A stretch of 53,258 bases of DNA from Pelagibacterales bacterium SAG-MED50. Its GTDB lineage: Bacteria; Pseudomonadota; Alphaproteobacteria; Pelagibacterales; Pelagibacteraceae. Positions 1-9,819 of this stretch are shown here, piece by piece (within the stretch, counting starts at the first letter, position 1; every line of letters begins with the position of its first letter). A program made the position numbers and the translations under genes. The notes beneath the pieces are model-generated. The model was not told the DNA's origin, made no database searches, and worked only from the letters and a program-made list of their open reading frames with translations. Location of the stretch: contig JACWER010000011.1 of NCBI GenBank assembly GCA_014653385.1, forward strand, positions 1 through 53,258. The letters are read 5' to 3'.

Positions 1-274
1 AAACCATCCAGTTAAAAATTTAATTCATGACAATGTTGAAATCACTAGTCAAAATCACGGCTTTGAGGTTATCACAGAAAATTTACCAAAGAATATTGAA
101 GTCACTCATAAGTCTTTATTTGATAATAGTATTGAGGGTATCAAATTAAAAAACAAACCAGTGTTTTCAGTTCAATATCACCCTGAATCTAACCCTGGAC
201 CACAAGACAGTGTTTATTTGTTTCAAGAATTTATTAACAATATGAAAAAAAATGCCAAAAAGAAAAGATTTTAA
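1..274 (+). CDS. carA: Carbamoyl-phosphate synthase small subunit, C-terminal end (partial)
   Basis: Only the last 90 codons are present; the reading frame enters from the left edge (first full codon at base 2) and stops at 272-274. The segment [10 protein letters not shown] matches the C-terminal part of class I glutamine amidotransferases, where this His and Glu complete the Cys-His-Glu triad that releases ammonia from glutamine. The small subunit passes that ammonia to CarB for carbamoyl phosphate synthesis (pyrimidines and arginine). The last 23 bases overlap the start of carB in another frame, which suggests translational coupling of the two subunits. Confidence 0.9.
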   Translation, partial: NHPVKNLIHDNVEITSQNHGFEVITENLPKNIEVTHKSLFDNSIEGIKLKNKPVFSVQYHPESNPGPQDSVYLFQEFINNMKKNAKKKRF

Positions 275-3200
275 AAAAATATTAGTTGTTGGAGCTGGTC
301 CAATTATCATTGGCCAAGCTTGTGAATTTGATTATTCAGGAACACAAGCCTGTAAAGCCTTAAGAGATGAAGGATACAAAGTTGTCTTAATTAACTCAAA
401 TCCTGCAACAATTATGACCGATCCTGACGTTGCTGATAAAACTTACATTGAGCCTATTACTCTCGAGGTTTTAGAAAAAATTCTCAAAAAAGAAAAACCA
501 GATGCAATTCTTCCAACGATGGGTGGTCAAACGGCTCTTAACCTTGCAATGGAAGCTGAGAAAAAAGGAATTCTAAAAAAATATAAAATAGAACTAATTG
601 GGGCTAACTCTAAAGCAATTTCAAATGCAGAGGATAGAAAGAAATTTAGAAAAAACATGATCGATATTGGTTTAGATTTACCTAAATCTGAAATCGTAAA
701 TAACATCAATCAATCGTCTAAAGTTTTAAAGAAAATTGGATTGCCAGCAATCATAAGACCTGCATTTACTCTTGGAGGTCTTGGAGGTGGTATTGCTAAA
801 AATGAAAAAGAATATCAAAAAATTATTAAAAGTGGATTACACGAGTCTCCTGTAAACCAAGTTCTAGTTGAAGAGTGCTTGGAGGGTTGGAAAGAATTTG
901 AGATGGAAGTTATAAGAGATAAAAAAGATAATTGTATCATCATCTGTTCGATTGAAAATATCGATCCAATGGGAATTCATACTGGAGATTCTGTAACTGT
1001 TGCCCCTGCTCTCACCTTAACCGATAAAGAATACCAAGTAATGAGAAATGCCTCCATTGCATGTCTTAGGAAAATTGGAGTTGAAACAGGTGGATCAAAT
1101 GTTCAGTTTGCAATCAATCCAAAAAATGGGAGAATGGTTGTAATTGAAATGAACCCGAGAGTATCTCGTTCATCTGCACTTGCATCAAAAGCAACAGGTT
1201 TTCCAATTGCAAAAGTTGCCGCTAAACTTGCAGTTGGCTACACTTTGGATGAATTAAAAAATGAAATCACAAAAGTAACTCCTGCATCATTTGAGCCCAG
1301 CATTGATTATGTGGTAACCAAAATTCCAAGATTTACCTTTGAAAAATTTTCAACTTCTACTGCAACATTAGGTACTTCCATGAAGTCAGTTGGTGAGGCC
1401 ATGGCAATTGGAAGAAACTTTAAAGAGTCGCTTCAAAAAGCTTTAGTGTCACTTGAAACAGGGTTTTCAGGATTAGATAGAATATTTGATCTAAACAAAA
1501 AACAAATTGAAAAGAAACTAAAAGAAAGTATTCCAAATAAAATCTTACTAGTTGCTGAAGCAATTAGAAAAAAGATCAATTTAAAGAGAATATTTACTTT
1601 ATCTAAGATTGATCCGTGGTTCTTAGAACAAATTAAAGAAATTGTAGATAATGAAACTAAAATTAAGAATAAAGGATTACCTAAAGATTTTAATGAATTT
1701 AACCGAATTAAATCAATTGGTTTTTCTGATAAAAAACTATCAGAGTTAACAAAAATTTCTGAAGATGCTGTCAGACGAAAAAGAACAGCACTTAAAATAT
1801 TACCTGTATTTAAGAAGGTTGATACTTGTGCAGCTGAATTTAAATCGTTTACTCCTTATATGTATTCAACTTACCAAAGAAATTTCTCATTTAATTCAGA
1901 GTGTGAAGCTGATCCATCAGCTAAGAAAAAAATCATAATATTAGGTGGTGGGCCTAATAGAATAGGACAAGGGATTGAGTTTGATTATTGCTGTTGTCAG
2001 GCTAGTTTTGCATTGAAAGACGCAGGTTTTGAGACCATTATGATTAACTGTAACCCTGAAACAGTTTCAACTGATTATGATACCAGTGACCGGTTATATT
2101 TTGAGCCGTTAAAAGAAGAATATGTATTTAATATTATAAAAAAAGAAAAAGAAAAAGGAAACCTAATTGGGATTATTGCTCAATTTGGTGGCCAAACTCC
2201 AATTAAACTTGCTAAATTTTTACACGATAACAAACTTCCAATTTTAGGAACACAGTACACATCAATTGATTTAGCAGAAGATAGGGATTTATTTAGAAAT
2301 CTTCTTAATAAATTAAAATTAAAGCAAGCTGAGAGTGGAATTGCTAAAACGTTTAAGCAAGCTATTCAAATAGCAGAGAGAATTGGCTTACCTTTAATGG
2401 TTAGACCTTCTTATGTATTAGGTGGTAGAGCTATGGAAATTGTTCACGAAAAAAGTCAGCTTAAAAACTTTGTTGAAGAAGCATTTAAAGCAGCTGAAGA
2501 AAACCCAATTTTAATTGATAAGTTTATTGATCATGCAATGGAAGTTGATGTTGATGCAATATCTGATGGTAAACAGGTTCACGTAGCAGGTATTATGCAG
2601 CACATAGAAGAAGCTGGAATTCACTCAGGTGACTCAGCTTGTAGCTTGCCTCCAATATCAATTAAACCACATTTAATTAAAAAAATAGAAAATCAAACTA
2701 AGAAATTAGCTTTAGCTTTAAAAGTTAAAGGTTTTATGAATATTCAATTTGCAATTAAAAAGGATGAAATTTATGTAATTGAGGTAAATCCTAGAGCTAG
2801 TAGAACAGTTCCATTTGTATCAAAAGCAAAAGGTCTTCCTCTAGCTAAAATTGCATCACGTGTAATGGCTGGTGAAAAATTATCTAAGTTTAATTTAAAA
2901 GATAAATCTAAAGGAATGTATGCTGTAAAAGAAGCTGTATTTCCTTTTAATAAATTTCCAAACAGCGACCTCCTTTTAGGTCCTGAAATGAAATCAACAG
3001 GTGAAGTAATGGGATTTGATAAAGATTTTGGTATGGCGTTTGCTAAAAGCCAAATTGGTGCTGCAAACTCATTACCAAAAAATGGACTTGCATTCGTCTC
3101 ATTAAAAGACTCTCACAAAGATGAAGGAATAGAATTAGCAAAAGATCTTATAAAATTAAATTTCACACTTTGTGCAACTAAAGGAACTGCAGAATATTTT

Positions 3201-3476
3201 AGAAAACATAAAATTAAATGCAGAATTATTAATAAAGTAAGTAGCGGATCTCCTCATATTGTAGATGTCTTAGACTCTAAAAAAATTGCTTTAGTAATTA
3301 ATACTGGGGGCGGAAACTCTGAACATAGATTAAATGATGCAATAGCACTTAGAAGAGCAACATTAAAAAACAAAGTGCCGTATTGTACTAATATGTCAAC
3401 TGCTCAAGCATGTTTACAAGCAATCAAATCTCTTAAAACTAAAAAATTAGAAGTAAATTCTTTGCAGGACATTTAA
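252..3476 (+). CDS. carB: Carbamoyl-phosphate synthase large subunit
   Basis: Makes carbamoyl phosphate from bicarbonate, ammonia and two ATP in the cytoplasm, feeding pyrimidine and arginine synthesis. At 1074 residues it has the full family length. Two homologous ATP-grasp halves are visible: the first ends its metal-binding strand with [12 protein letters not shown] (about residue 300), the second with [14 protein letters not shown] (about residue 840). A connecting oligomerisation region lies between them, and a C-terminal MGS-like allosteric domain (from about residue 935) contains [25 protein letters not shown] sequence. The ATG at 252 lies inside the end of carA and gives the expected N-terminus with the nucleotide-binding [17 protein letters not shown]. 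It converges on the ATP-grasp gene with a 3-bp gap and no obvious terminator. Confidence 0.97.
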   Translation: MPKRKDFKKILVVGAGPIIIGQACEFDYSGTQACKALRDEGYKVVLINSNPATIMTDPDVADKTYIEPITLEVLEKILKKEKPDAILPTMGGQTALNLAMEAEKKGILKKYKIELIGANSKAISNAEDRKKFRKNMIDIGLDLPKSEIVNNINQSSKVLKKIGLPAIIRPAFTLGGLGGGIAKNEKEYQKIIKSGLHESPVNQVLVEECLEGWKEFEMEVIRDKKDNCIIICSIENIDPMGIHTGDSVTVAPALTLTDKEYQVMRNASIACLRKIGVETGGSNVQFAINPKNGRMVVIEMNPRVSRSSALASKATGFPIAKVAAKLAVGYTLDELKNEITKVTPASFEPSIDYVVTKIPRFTFEKFSTSTATLGTSMKSVGEAMAIGRNFKESLQKALVSLETGFSGLDRIFDLNKKQIEKKLKESIPNKILLVAEAIRKKINLKRIFTLSKIDPWFLEQIKEIVDNETKIKNKGLPKDFNEFNRIKSIGFSDKKLSELTKISEDAVRRKRTALKILPVFKKVDTCAAEFKSFTPYMYSTYQRNFSFNSECEADPSAKKKIIILGGGPNRIGQGIEFDYCCCQASFALKDAGFETIMINCNPETVSTDYDTSDRLYFEPLKEEYVFNIIKKEKEKGNLIGIIAQFGGQTPIKLAKFLHDNKLPILGTQYTSIDLAEDRDLFRNLLNKLKLKQAESGIAKTFKQAIQIAERIGLPLMVRPSYVLGGRAMEIVHEKSQLKNFVEEAFKAAEENPILIDKFIDHAMEVDVDAISDGKQVHVAGIMQHIEEAGIHSGDSACSLPPISIKPHLIKKIENQTKKLALALKVKGFMNIQFAIKKDEIYVIEVNPRASRTVPFVSKAKGLPLAKIASRVMAGEKLSKFNLKDKSKGMYAVKEAVFPFNKFPNSDLLLGPEMKSTGEVMGFDKDFGMAFAKSQIGAANSLPKNGLAFVSLKDSHKDEGIELAKDLIKLNFTLCATKGTAEYFRKHKIKCRIINKVSSGSPHIVDVLDSKKIALVINTGGGNSEHRLNDAIALRRATLKNKVPYCTNMSTAQACLQAIKSLKTKKLEVNSLQDI

Positions 3477-3479
3477 ATT

Positions 3480-4925
3480 TTAAACATCCACAATTAATGT
3501 ATCTTTAGACCCGCCACCTTGAGAGCTATTAACAATTGTACTTCCTTTTCTAAGTGCAACTCTTGTTAATCCTCCTGTGCTGACATAAGTAGTTTTTCCG
3601 CTAAGCACAAAAGGTCTTAAATCTAGATGCCTTGGTTCAATATCATTCTCAGTAATTGTTGGTGCTGTTGAAAGAGTTTCAAGTGGTTGTGCAATATACT
3701 CTCTTGGGTTTCTCTTAATTTTTGCTATTACATCATCTCTTTCTTTTTTATCTGCTTTAGGACCTATCATGATTCCATAACCACCAGAGGCATTAGCAGG
3801 TTTCACAACTAATTTTGATATATTTTCAATGACATAATGTCTTTCGTTTTTATTGTGACATAAGTAAGTTTCAACCTGATTCAAGATAGGCTGTTCACCA
3901 AGATAATAAACAATCATTTTATTAACATAAGTATAAACTACTTTGTCATCAGCAATTCCTGTACCTATAGCATTTATGATGCCAACGTTCCCTTTACGCC
4001 AACTTTTAAATAATCCTGGAACACCTATAACTGACTCTTTATTAAATACCTTGGGGTCTAAAAAATTATCATCAAGACGTCTGTATATGCAATCGACCTT
4101 AAGTGGACCTTTTACAGTTTTCATATAAACAATATCGTTTTCAACAAACAAATCTTTTCCTTCTACTAAAGCAATACCCATCTGATCTGCCAAGAAAGAA
4201 TGCTCAAAATAAGCTGAGTTATATATGCCTGGTGTTAAAACTACCATATGAGGATTTGCAGTTTTTTTTGGAATACACTCAACCATACAATTGAATAATT
4301 TATTTGTGTACTGATGAATTGATGCAACTTTATACCTAGTAAATAGTTCTGGAAACACATCTCTCATTACCATTCTGTTTTCAAGCATATAAGAAACTCC
4401 AGATGGAACTCTTAAGTTATCTTCTAAAACTAAATAATCACCATTTGCATTTCTTATTAAGTCCACACCTGAAATATTTGACCAAGCTTTGTGTTTAGGT
4501 GAAAACCCCTCGCATTCTTTTACATAATAGGGAGAGTTAAAAATTATTTCTTTTGGAACTACTTTATCTTTGAATATTTTTTTTTGATTATAGACATCAT
4601 CAATAAACAAATTTAAAGCTTTCACGCGTTGCTTTAAACCTTTTGAGACCTTGTTCCATTGTGTTTTTGGGATTATTCGTGGGATAATATCAAGGGGCCA
4701 TTTTTTTTCTTCTGCTCTATTATTAGCGGCATATACTCTAAAGTTTATACCTCTAGCACTTATTGTGCTTTGACAATTTTTCTCAATTTCTTGAAGTTTT
4801 TTTTTACCGTATCTTTCTAAGATTGATGAAATTATTGTAGCATGTTTTCGAAGTTTATTATCTTTAGTAAAATATCCATCATAAGCTTGTTTTGAGTTGT
4901 AATTATTCCAGAGTTTTGAAACCAT
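3480..4925 (-). CDS. Circularly permuted ATP-grasp protein (Anbu-associated)
   Basis: A 481-residue protein of the circularly permuted type 2 ATP-grasp family (formerly DUF404/DUF407), which by its fold should join a carboxylate to an amine using ATP. The substrate is unknown. Family-like stretches include RVPSGVSYMLENR, VVLTPGIYNSAYFEH, VKPANASGGYGIMIGP and a C-terminal RHLDLRPFVL followed by GGLTRVAL and NSSQGGGSKDTW-like NSSQGGGSKDTL. Length is normal for the family. In other bacteria this protein is encoded with an alpha-E (DUF403) protein, a transglutaminase-like protein and the Anbu peptidase; here the Anbu gene is divergent, 113 bp away, and the other two are absent. The family call is firm; function is inference from context. 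Confidence 0.88.
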   Translation of the reverse strand: MVSKLWNNYNSKQAYDGYFTKDNKLRKHATIISSILERYGKKKLQEIEKNCQSTISARGINFRVYAANNRAEEKKWPLDIIPRIIPKTQWNKVSKGLKQRVKALNLFIDDVYNQKKIFKDKVVPKEIIFNSPYYVKECEGFSPKHKAWSNISGVDLIRNANGDYLVLEDNLRVPSGVSYMLENRMVMRDVFPELFTRYKVASIHQYTNKLFNCMVECIPKKTANPHMVVLTPGIYNSAYFEHSFLADQMGIALVEGKDLFVENDIVYMKTVKGPLKVDCIYRRLDDNFLDPKVFNKESVIGVPGLFKSWRKGNVGIINAIGTGIADDKVVYTYVNKMIVYYLGEQPILNQVETYLCHNKNERHYVIENISKLVVKPANASGGYGIMIGPKADKKERDDVIAKIKRNPREYIAQPLETLSTAPTITENDIEPRHLDLRPFVLSGKTTYVSTGGLTRVALRKGSTIVNSSQGGGSKDTLIVDV

Positions 4926-5038
4926 ATTACAATAATGTCCATTACTTGCCTAAAATATGCAAATGCATAATGCAGATATCAGTTATGCTTTTAATTGATT
5001 ATTAATTTACCTTAAAATTATCTATTTTAATAATTGAG
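4926..5038. promoter_or_regulatory. Divergent intergenic region with an operator-like dyad
   Basis: This 113-bp gap separates the divergent ATP-grasp and Anbu genes, so promoters for both should lie here. It holds a perfect 6-bp inverted repeat, GCATAA at 4965-4970 and TTATGC at 4983-4988, with a 12-bp spacer. The placement between two divergent genes suits an operator controlling both, but no regulator can be named. The A+T-rich half next to Anbu (4989-5038) contains several weak -10-like hexamers; none stands out. Confidence 0.4.
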
Positions 5039-5764
5039 ATGACATACTGTATAGGTATTAAAACGAATGAAGGACTTGTATTTGCTTCAGACTCTAGGAC
5101 AAACGCAGGTCTAGATAACGTCAATATTTATTCTAAAATGTTAACTCATGATATAGGTGATAGAACTATTGTCATAGTTACATCTGGAAATTTAGGAACA
5201 TCTCAAGCAGTTTTTAAATCAATTGAAAAAGATCTAAAGAGTACTACGGGTATAATGAATTTAAATACCTGTAGTGATTTTGAACAAATAGCATCTTATG
5301 TTGGATCATTAAATATTGAACACTCAGCGCCTCAAGGAATAAATACTGACAACGTTTTGTTGGGTTCTACTTTTATTGTTGGTGGACAGATTAAAGGGCA
5401 GCAACATGAGTTATATTTGGTTTATCCTCAGGGTAATTATATAAGACCAGCAGATAGTAAACCCTACCTCGTAATCGGCGAGGTAAAATATGGTAAACCA
5501 ATTCTTGATAGAGTTATAAAACCAACTGTTTCTATTGGTGATGCATCACGCTGTGCACTGATTTCAATGGACTCTACCTTAAAAAGTGATCTTACGGTTG
5601 GACCTCCAATAGATTTTGCAGTTCTTAAAAAAGATGATGACAATCTATCTATGCTTGAATGTTTAAATGTTACAGACGAGAATTATGCAATGGTTTGTAA
5701 TCAATGGTCAGAGGGAATTTTCAAAGTTTTTGACTCATTTTCAAGATTTGATTGGGAAAAATAA
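5039..5764 (+). CDS. Anbu proteasome-like peptidase
   Basis: A 241-residue Ntn-hydrolase of the proteasome beta/HslV superfamily, in the Anbu (ancestral beta subunit) group. The protein begins Met-Thr, so removal of Met exposes the catalytic N-terminal Thr1. The following TNEGLVFASDSRTNAG is typical, with Asp17 and a Lys at position 32 of the mature chain in the places of the beta-subunit Asp17/Lys33 active-site residues. Length matches Anbu rather than HslV (about 175). HslU or another unfoldase is not nearby. The neighbouring divergent ATP-grasp gene is a known Anbu partner, which supports the assignment. Natural substrate and physiological role are not established for the family. Confidence 0.9.
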   Translation: MTYCIGIKTNEGLVFASDSRTNAGLDNVNIYSKMLTHDIGDRTIVIVTSGNLGTSQAVFKSIEKDLKSTTGIMNLNTCSDFEQIASYVGSLNIEHSAPQGINTDNVLLGSTFIVGGQIKGQQHELYLVYPQGNYIRPADSKPYLVIGEVKYGKPILDRVIKPTVSIGDASRCALISMDSTLKSDLTVGPPIDFAVLKKDDDNLSMLECLNVTDENYAMVCNQWSEGIFKVFDSFSRFDWEK

Positions 5765-5766
5765 AA

Positions 5767-6429
5767 TTATTTAACTTTCCAATCTGTCTCAAAAGTCACG
5801 TAATTAACTTGCAAACATCGTCTTTCTTTTAAAATTTTTTTTTTTTCCATTCCATGCCAGGTGTTTGGCCCACTCGTAAAAAGATAACCGTAATTATTTC
5901 TATAAGGTAAAGTTTTAACTTTTTCTAACTTGTCATTATAAAAATCTGTGCCTAAATCCTCAGACTCATTGGTATTATTAACAAATATTAATCCTGACAT
6001 TAACTTTTCTTTAATATCGCAGTGGGGTTTTAGCCAAAAACCCTCTCGATCACAGATAACTTCAACTCTAACATATGAATTTGATAAGTCTCTACCAGTC
6101 ATTTTTGAAATAGTTTCATGAACTTCTTTAGATTGAAGTTCGTTAATAAATTTTACTAAATTTGGAAATTGTTTTTCATTTTCTTTAGTTACAAAACATC
6201 TAAATTTAATTGCTTTCCCCCCTGAGGCTATCCCCTCTCTAAATTCAGCTGCACCACCATCAATTGCTCGAGTTCCATCATAATTAAGATTATGTTTACT
6301 AACATCGGGAATATCTGCTTTGATAATTTCCTCTATAGAGCCATTACTTAGAGCGTTGTTGTATTCCCAATGGTCAAAAGGAAATTCGTGTTTTTTTGAT
6401 TGAGTTTGGATTGAATTTAAAAATGACAT
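5767..6429 (-). CDS. 2-oxoglutarate/Fe(II)-dependent oxygenase-like protein
   Basis: A 220-residue protein with the double-stranded beta-helix signature of Fe(II)/2OG oxygenases. LKPHCDIKEKL supplies the HxD pair, NTWHGM the distal metal-binding His, and the following RRCLQVNYV the Arg that normally binds 2-oxoglutarate. The layout resembles small prolyl-4-hydroxylase-like or SM-20-like proteins, but the substrate cannot be read from sequence. Its ATG shares one base with the stop codon of the upstream ELM1-like gene (TAATG), so the two are very likely cotranscribed and translationally coupled. It converges on Anbu with a 2-bp gap. Confidence 0.78.
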   Translation of the reverse strand: MSFLNSIQTQSKKHEFPFDHWEYNNALSNGSIEEIIKADIPDVSKHNLNYDGTRAIDGGAAEFREGIASGGKAIKFRCFVTKENEKQFPNLVKFINELQSKEVHETISKMTGRDLSNSYVRVEVICDREGFWLKPHCDIKEKLMSGLIFVNNTNESEDLGTDFYNDKLEKVKTLPYRNNYGYLFTSGPNTWHGMEKKKILKERRCLQVNYVTFETDWKVK

Positions 6430-7373
6430 TAAGAATTAATTTTTTGTTTGATAATATTTGCTACTCTATTTGTTTCATCTAGCTTTTCATAGTTCCATTT
6501 TTCTACTTCTTCACCTAAATTTCTAGTTATATTTAATTCTCTAAATAAATTTCTAAACCTTTGAAATCTTTTATCATTTTTTCTAGGCAAAATACTTGCT
6601 ATATAAATTGGTTTACCAGTTAAGGCCGCTTCAGAAATCATTGAGCTAGAATCACATGTAACAACAATATTTTCAGATAATGCTAAAGCTGATAGATAGG
6701 CTCTTTTATCAACATCCATTATAATTGTGTGATTATCTCCAAAGAATTCTCCAGCATAATGGATAGTATTTATTGGTGTTCTCATTGATGGAATTACTAC
6801 AAGCTGAAAATCATGTTTTTTTAATAATTTATATAAAGATGTAAAAATATGTTTCATATTTTTTGTTGAGTAATCATAATACTTTGTTGGACCACCTAAT
6901 ATTAAAGTCCAAATTTTTCTTTCGTCCTTTTTAATAAATGAATTCAAATAATCTTTATTTTCACTAATCTCGTTTTCTGTAAGGTAGTGAATAGCACCCT
7001 TCGTACTAATAACATTTTGACCATGTATTGCATCGTGTTCTGGAGCTACAATAAAATCGAAATGATTTAAATCTACTTTTGGATCCTGGATATGAATATT
7101 AAATACTTTTTTATTAGCTGTATTTTTTAAATGGATTGAAGGAATAACACTTTTACGCCCACAAGATATAATCACATCAAAATCATCATGATCAATTTTT
7201 TTAAACACATTTTGTGAAACTGGACTAAGATTTGGTGGAATGAATTTCCATAAATGATTTAATTCAACCTTTTGGTGTGTAAAATCTATATCTAAGGCTT
7301 TAGCCAAACCTTCTACTTGGCTAATCATACCATGCATACCTTCGGTCAATAATATCCCTTTTAATTTCGTCAT
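6429..7373 (-). CDS. Mitochondrial-fission ELM1-like family protein
   Basis: A 314-residue protein of the ELM1/DUF1022 family, whose plant member takes part in mitochondrial fission. Bacterial homologues look like GT-B glycosyltransferases and have no settled function. Recognisable stretches are LTEGMHGMISQVEGLAKAL at the N-terminus, ISCGRKSV, the HIQDPKVDLNHFDFIVAPEHD block, LGGPTKYY and VTCDSSSMISEAALTGKPIY. It is followed with 1-bp overlap by the 2OG oxygenase gene. The start at 7373 leaves only 21 bp to the divergent trxB. Family call good; activity unknown. Confidence 0.82.
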   Translation of the reverse strand: MTKLKGILLTEGMHGMISQVEGLAKALDIDFTHQKVELNHLWKFIPPNLSPVSQNVFKKIDHDDFDVIISCGRKSVIPSIHLKNTANKKVFNIHIQDPKVDLNHFDFIVAPEHDAIHGQNVISTKGAIHYLTENEISENKDYLNSFIKKDERKIWTLILGGPTKYYDYSTKNMKHIFTSLYKLLKKHDFQLVVIPSMRTPINTIHYAGEFFGDNHTIIMDVDKRAYLSALALSENIVVTCDSSSMISEAALTGKPIYIASILPRKNDKRFQRFRNLFRELNITRNLGEEVEKWNYEKLDETNRVANIIKQKINS

Positions 7374-7394
7374 TTATCCTTATATAACTTTTGT

Positions 7395-8339
7395 ATGAGT
7401 GATAATCCAACAAAACACACAAAAGTGTTAATAATTGGATCCGGTCCAGCCGGGTATACCGCTGCTGTTTACGCTGCTCGAGCAATGTTAAATCCTGTTT
7501 TGGTCTATGGTTCTGCTCCTGGTGGGCAATTATCAACAACGACAGATGTAGAAAATTATCCAGGATTTTCAGATGTAATTCAGGGTCCATGGCTAATGGA
7601 TCAAATGAAAGATCAAGCTAAAGCTGTTGGAACAGAAATGATTGAAGATCATATCTCATCAGTAAATTTAAAATCTACACCCTTTGAAGCAGTTGGTGAT
7701 AGTGGTCAAACATATAGTGCAGATAGCATAATTATTTCAACTGGGGCTCAAGCAAGATGGTTAAATTTAGAATCGGAACAAGCTTATAGAGGTTTTGGTG
7801 TTTCTGCATGTGCAACATGTGATGGTTTTTTCTTTAAAGATAAAGAAGTTGCAGTAGTTGGTGGTGGAAACGCTGCTGTTGAAGAAGCAATGTTTCTTAC
7901 AAAATTTGCATCAAAGGTAAAACTAATTCATAGAAGAGATGAATTAAGAGCTGAAAAAATGCTTCAAAAGAAATTAATGGAAAATAAAAAAATTGAAATT
8001 ATTTGGGATAGTGCTGTCGATGAAGTAATTGGAGACGGTGAACCTAAGAACGTTACAGGTATCAAGGTTAAAAATCTAAAAACTAATAATGTTGAAGAAA
8101 TGAAAGTTGATGGTTTGTTTATTGCAATTGGTCATGATCCAGCAACAGCTTTATTTAAAGAACAGTTGGATATGGATAAAGAAGGATATTTAATTACTAA
8201 ACCAGATTCTACTGAAACTAATATCCCTGGAGTTTATGCTGCAGGTGATGTTAAAGACAAAACTTTTAGACAAGCTGTAACTGCTGCAGGGATGGGCTGT
8301 ATGGCTGCTCTCGAAGCTGAAAAATTTTTATCACATTAA
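7395..8339 (+). CDS. trxB: Thioredoxin reductase (NADPH)
   Basis: Flavoenzyme that passes electrons from NADPH to thioredoxin. The 314-residue chain has the FAD-binding GSGPAGYTAAVYAAR at the N-terminus, the redox-active CATC pair (Cys139 and Cys142), the NADPH-binding GGGNAAVEEA and the C-terminal FAD motif GVYAAGDV. Length is normal for the low-molecular-weight bacterial enzyme. It is divergent from the ELM1-like gene with only 21 bp between start codons, so promoters must overlap coding sequence or be very compact. A small membrane-protein gene follows 4 bp downstream. Confidence 0.96.
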   Translation: MSDNPTKHTKVLIIGSGPAGYTAAVYAARAMLNPVLVYGSAPGGQLSTTTDVENYPGFSDVIQGPWLMDQMKDQAKAVGTEMIEDHISSVNLKSTPFEAVGDSGQTYSADSIIISTGAQARWLNLESEQAYRGFGVSACATCDGFFFKDKEVAVVGGGNAAVEEAMFLTKFASKVKLIHRRDELRAEKMLQKKLMENKKIEIIWDSAVDEVIGDGEPKNVTGIKVKNLKTNNVEEMKVDGLFIAIGHDPATALFKEQLDMDKEGYLITKPDSTETNIPGVYAAGDVKDKTFRQAVTAAGMGCMAALEAEKFLSH

Positions 8340-8343
8340 AAAT

Positions 8344-8757
8344 ATGAAATTAAATTGGCTTATTTTTGCAACAGGATGGATGTCATTCAGAGCCCTAGGA
8401 TCAGGCTTGTTTTTATTTTGGACTTTTACTGGAAATGAACGTTCAGCACCATCTGAATGGATAGTTCCTTTTGTAGGTGACTTTATAATTGGAATAACTG
8501 CAATATTCTTAGTTTACCACATTATAAAAAAGCCAAGTGCTATCTTATGGGGTCTATTACTTTCATGGAATGTAGTTGGTCTATTTGATTTATTTGGAGC
8601 AATTATGGTCAGTTTTGAAGCTCCTTTTGGGCCTTTACCAGAAATAGGTTTAACTGCCTCGGGTGTAAGATTTGTTTTAAGCTTAAATACTTTAATACAG
8701 ATTTCATTAATATACTTAATGTTTCAAAAAGATATAAAAGAATATTTTAAAATTTAA
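8344..8757 (+). CDS. Small four-helix membrane protein, unknown function
   Basis: A 137-residue hydrophobic protein I cannot place in a named family. Four probable membrane segments are visible at about residues 5-27, 43-61, 68-90 and 107-128, with few charged residues between them. It begins 4 bp after trxB and is probably cotranscribed, but no redox motif (no CxxC, no haem-binding motif) connects it with thioredoxin chemistry. Coding appears genuine: unbroken frame, codon use like its neighbours and compact spacing. Confidence 0.72.
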   Translation: MKLNWLIFATGWMSFRALGSGLFLFWTFTGNERSAPSEWIVPFVGDFIIGITAIFLVYHIIKKPSAILWGLLLSWNVVGLFDLFGAIMVSFEAPFGPLPEIGLTASGVRFVLSLNTLIQISLIYLMFQKDIKEYFKI

Positions 8758-8793
8758 AAATTCTAGACAAAGTACAATCCCAAAAAAATAAAA

Positions 8794-9813
8794 ATGACTG
8801 AAAAAGTATTACTAACTGGTGTAAGTGGATGGATAGCAAAACATATAGCAATTGAATTATTAAATTCTGGATATGAAGTTTTAGGAACTGTAAGAAACCA
8901 AAACTCATTAGAGAAAACTAAGAAAACTCTAAGCGAATATGTTTCAATAGATAAATTGTCATTTGTTGAGTTGGATCTTTTAAATGATGAAGGTTGGAAT
9001 GAGGCTGCTAGAGGTTGTAAATATATTATACATACTGCTTCTCCTTATCCCATGAAAAGTTCAAGAAATAGAGAGGCTTTAGTTCCTGTTGCTAAAGGTG
9101 GTACTTTAAGAGTTTTAAATGCTGGGATAGAAGTTGGTGTTGAAAAAATAATTCTTACATCATCAATAGCTGCAATGTTTAAAAGACCCAATAGAACTAA
9201 TCCTTATAATGTTGGAGAAAATGATTGGTCAGATACTGATTGGGATGGATCTACTGATTACATTGTATCTAAAACTAAAGCTGAAAAAGCTGCTTGGGAA
9301 CTAATGGAAAGCAAAGGATTGAGAAATAAATTAACTGTAATTAATCCAGGTGGAGTTAACGGTGATGCATTAGATGATAAAGAAAATACATCAACTACAT
9401 ATGTTCAACTTTTCCTTAACGGAAAATATCCAATGGCTCCGAATTTTGGAATATTGATCTCTGATGTAAAAGATGTTGCAAAAGCACATGTACTTTCATT
9501 GAAAAATTCTAAAGTAAATGGTAGACGTTTGCTAATTGGTTCAGAAGTTAAAAAAATGCTCGAAATTTCTAAAATTATGCAAGAAGAGTTTCCTCAATAT
9601 GCAAAAAAACTACCAAAAAAAGAAATGCCAAACTTTATGTTAAAGTTGATTAGTTACTTAGACTCATCTGCAAAACTTATGGTACCTGAATTAGGAATCC
9701 TAATGCAAACAGACACTTCTTATGCTGAAGACTTATTGGGGATAAAATTCAAACCAGCACGCGATAGCATCAAAGATGCTGGAAATTCAGTAATAAGACT
9801 TGGATTAGTTTAA
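8794..9813 (+). CDS. NAD(P)-dependent epimerase/dehydratase (extended SDR)
   Basis: A 339-residue Rossmann-fold protein of the extended short-chain dehydrogenase family, closest in pattern to dihydroflavonol-4-reductase/aldehyde-reductase-like members. TGVSGWIAKHIAIELL forms the nucleotide-binding turn, HTASP the following strand, LTSSIAAM the catalytic Ser region and YIVSKTKAEKAAWE the YxxxK active site; TVINPGGVNG follows as usual. Substrate unknown. It lies 36 bp after the membrane-protein gene and converges on another SDR with a 6-bp gap. Confidence 0.85.
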   Translation: MTEKVLLTGVSGWIAKHIAIELLNSGYEVLGTVRNQNSLEKTKKTLSEYVSIDKLSFVELDLLNDEGWNEAARGCKYIIHTASPYPMKSSRNREALVPVAKGGTLRVLNAGIEVGVEKIILTSSIAAMFKRPNRTNPYNVGENDWSDTDWDGSTDYIVSKTKAEKAAWELMESKGLRNKLTVINPGGVNGDALDDKENTSTTYVQLFLNGKYPMAPNFGILISDVKDVAKAHVLSLKNSKVNGRRLLIGSEVKKMLEISKIMQEEFPQYAKKLPKKEMPNFMLKLISYLDSSAKLMVPELGILMQTDTSYAEDLLGIKFKPARDSIKDAGNSVIRLGLV

Positions 9814-9819
9814 AAAATA

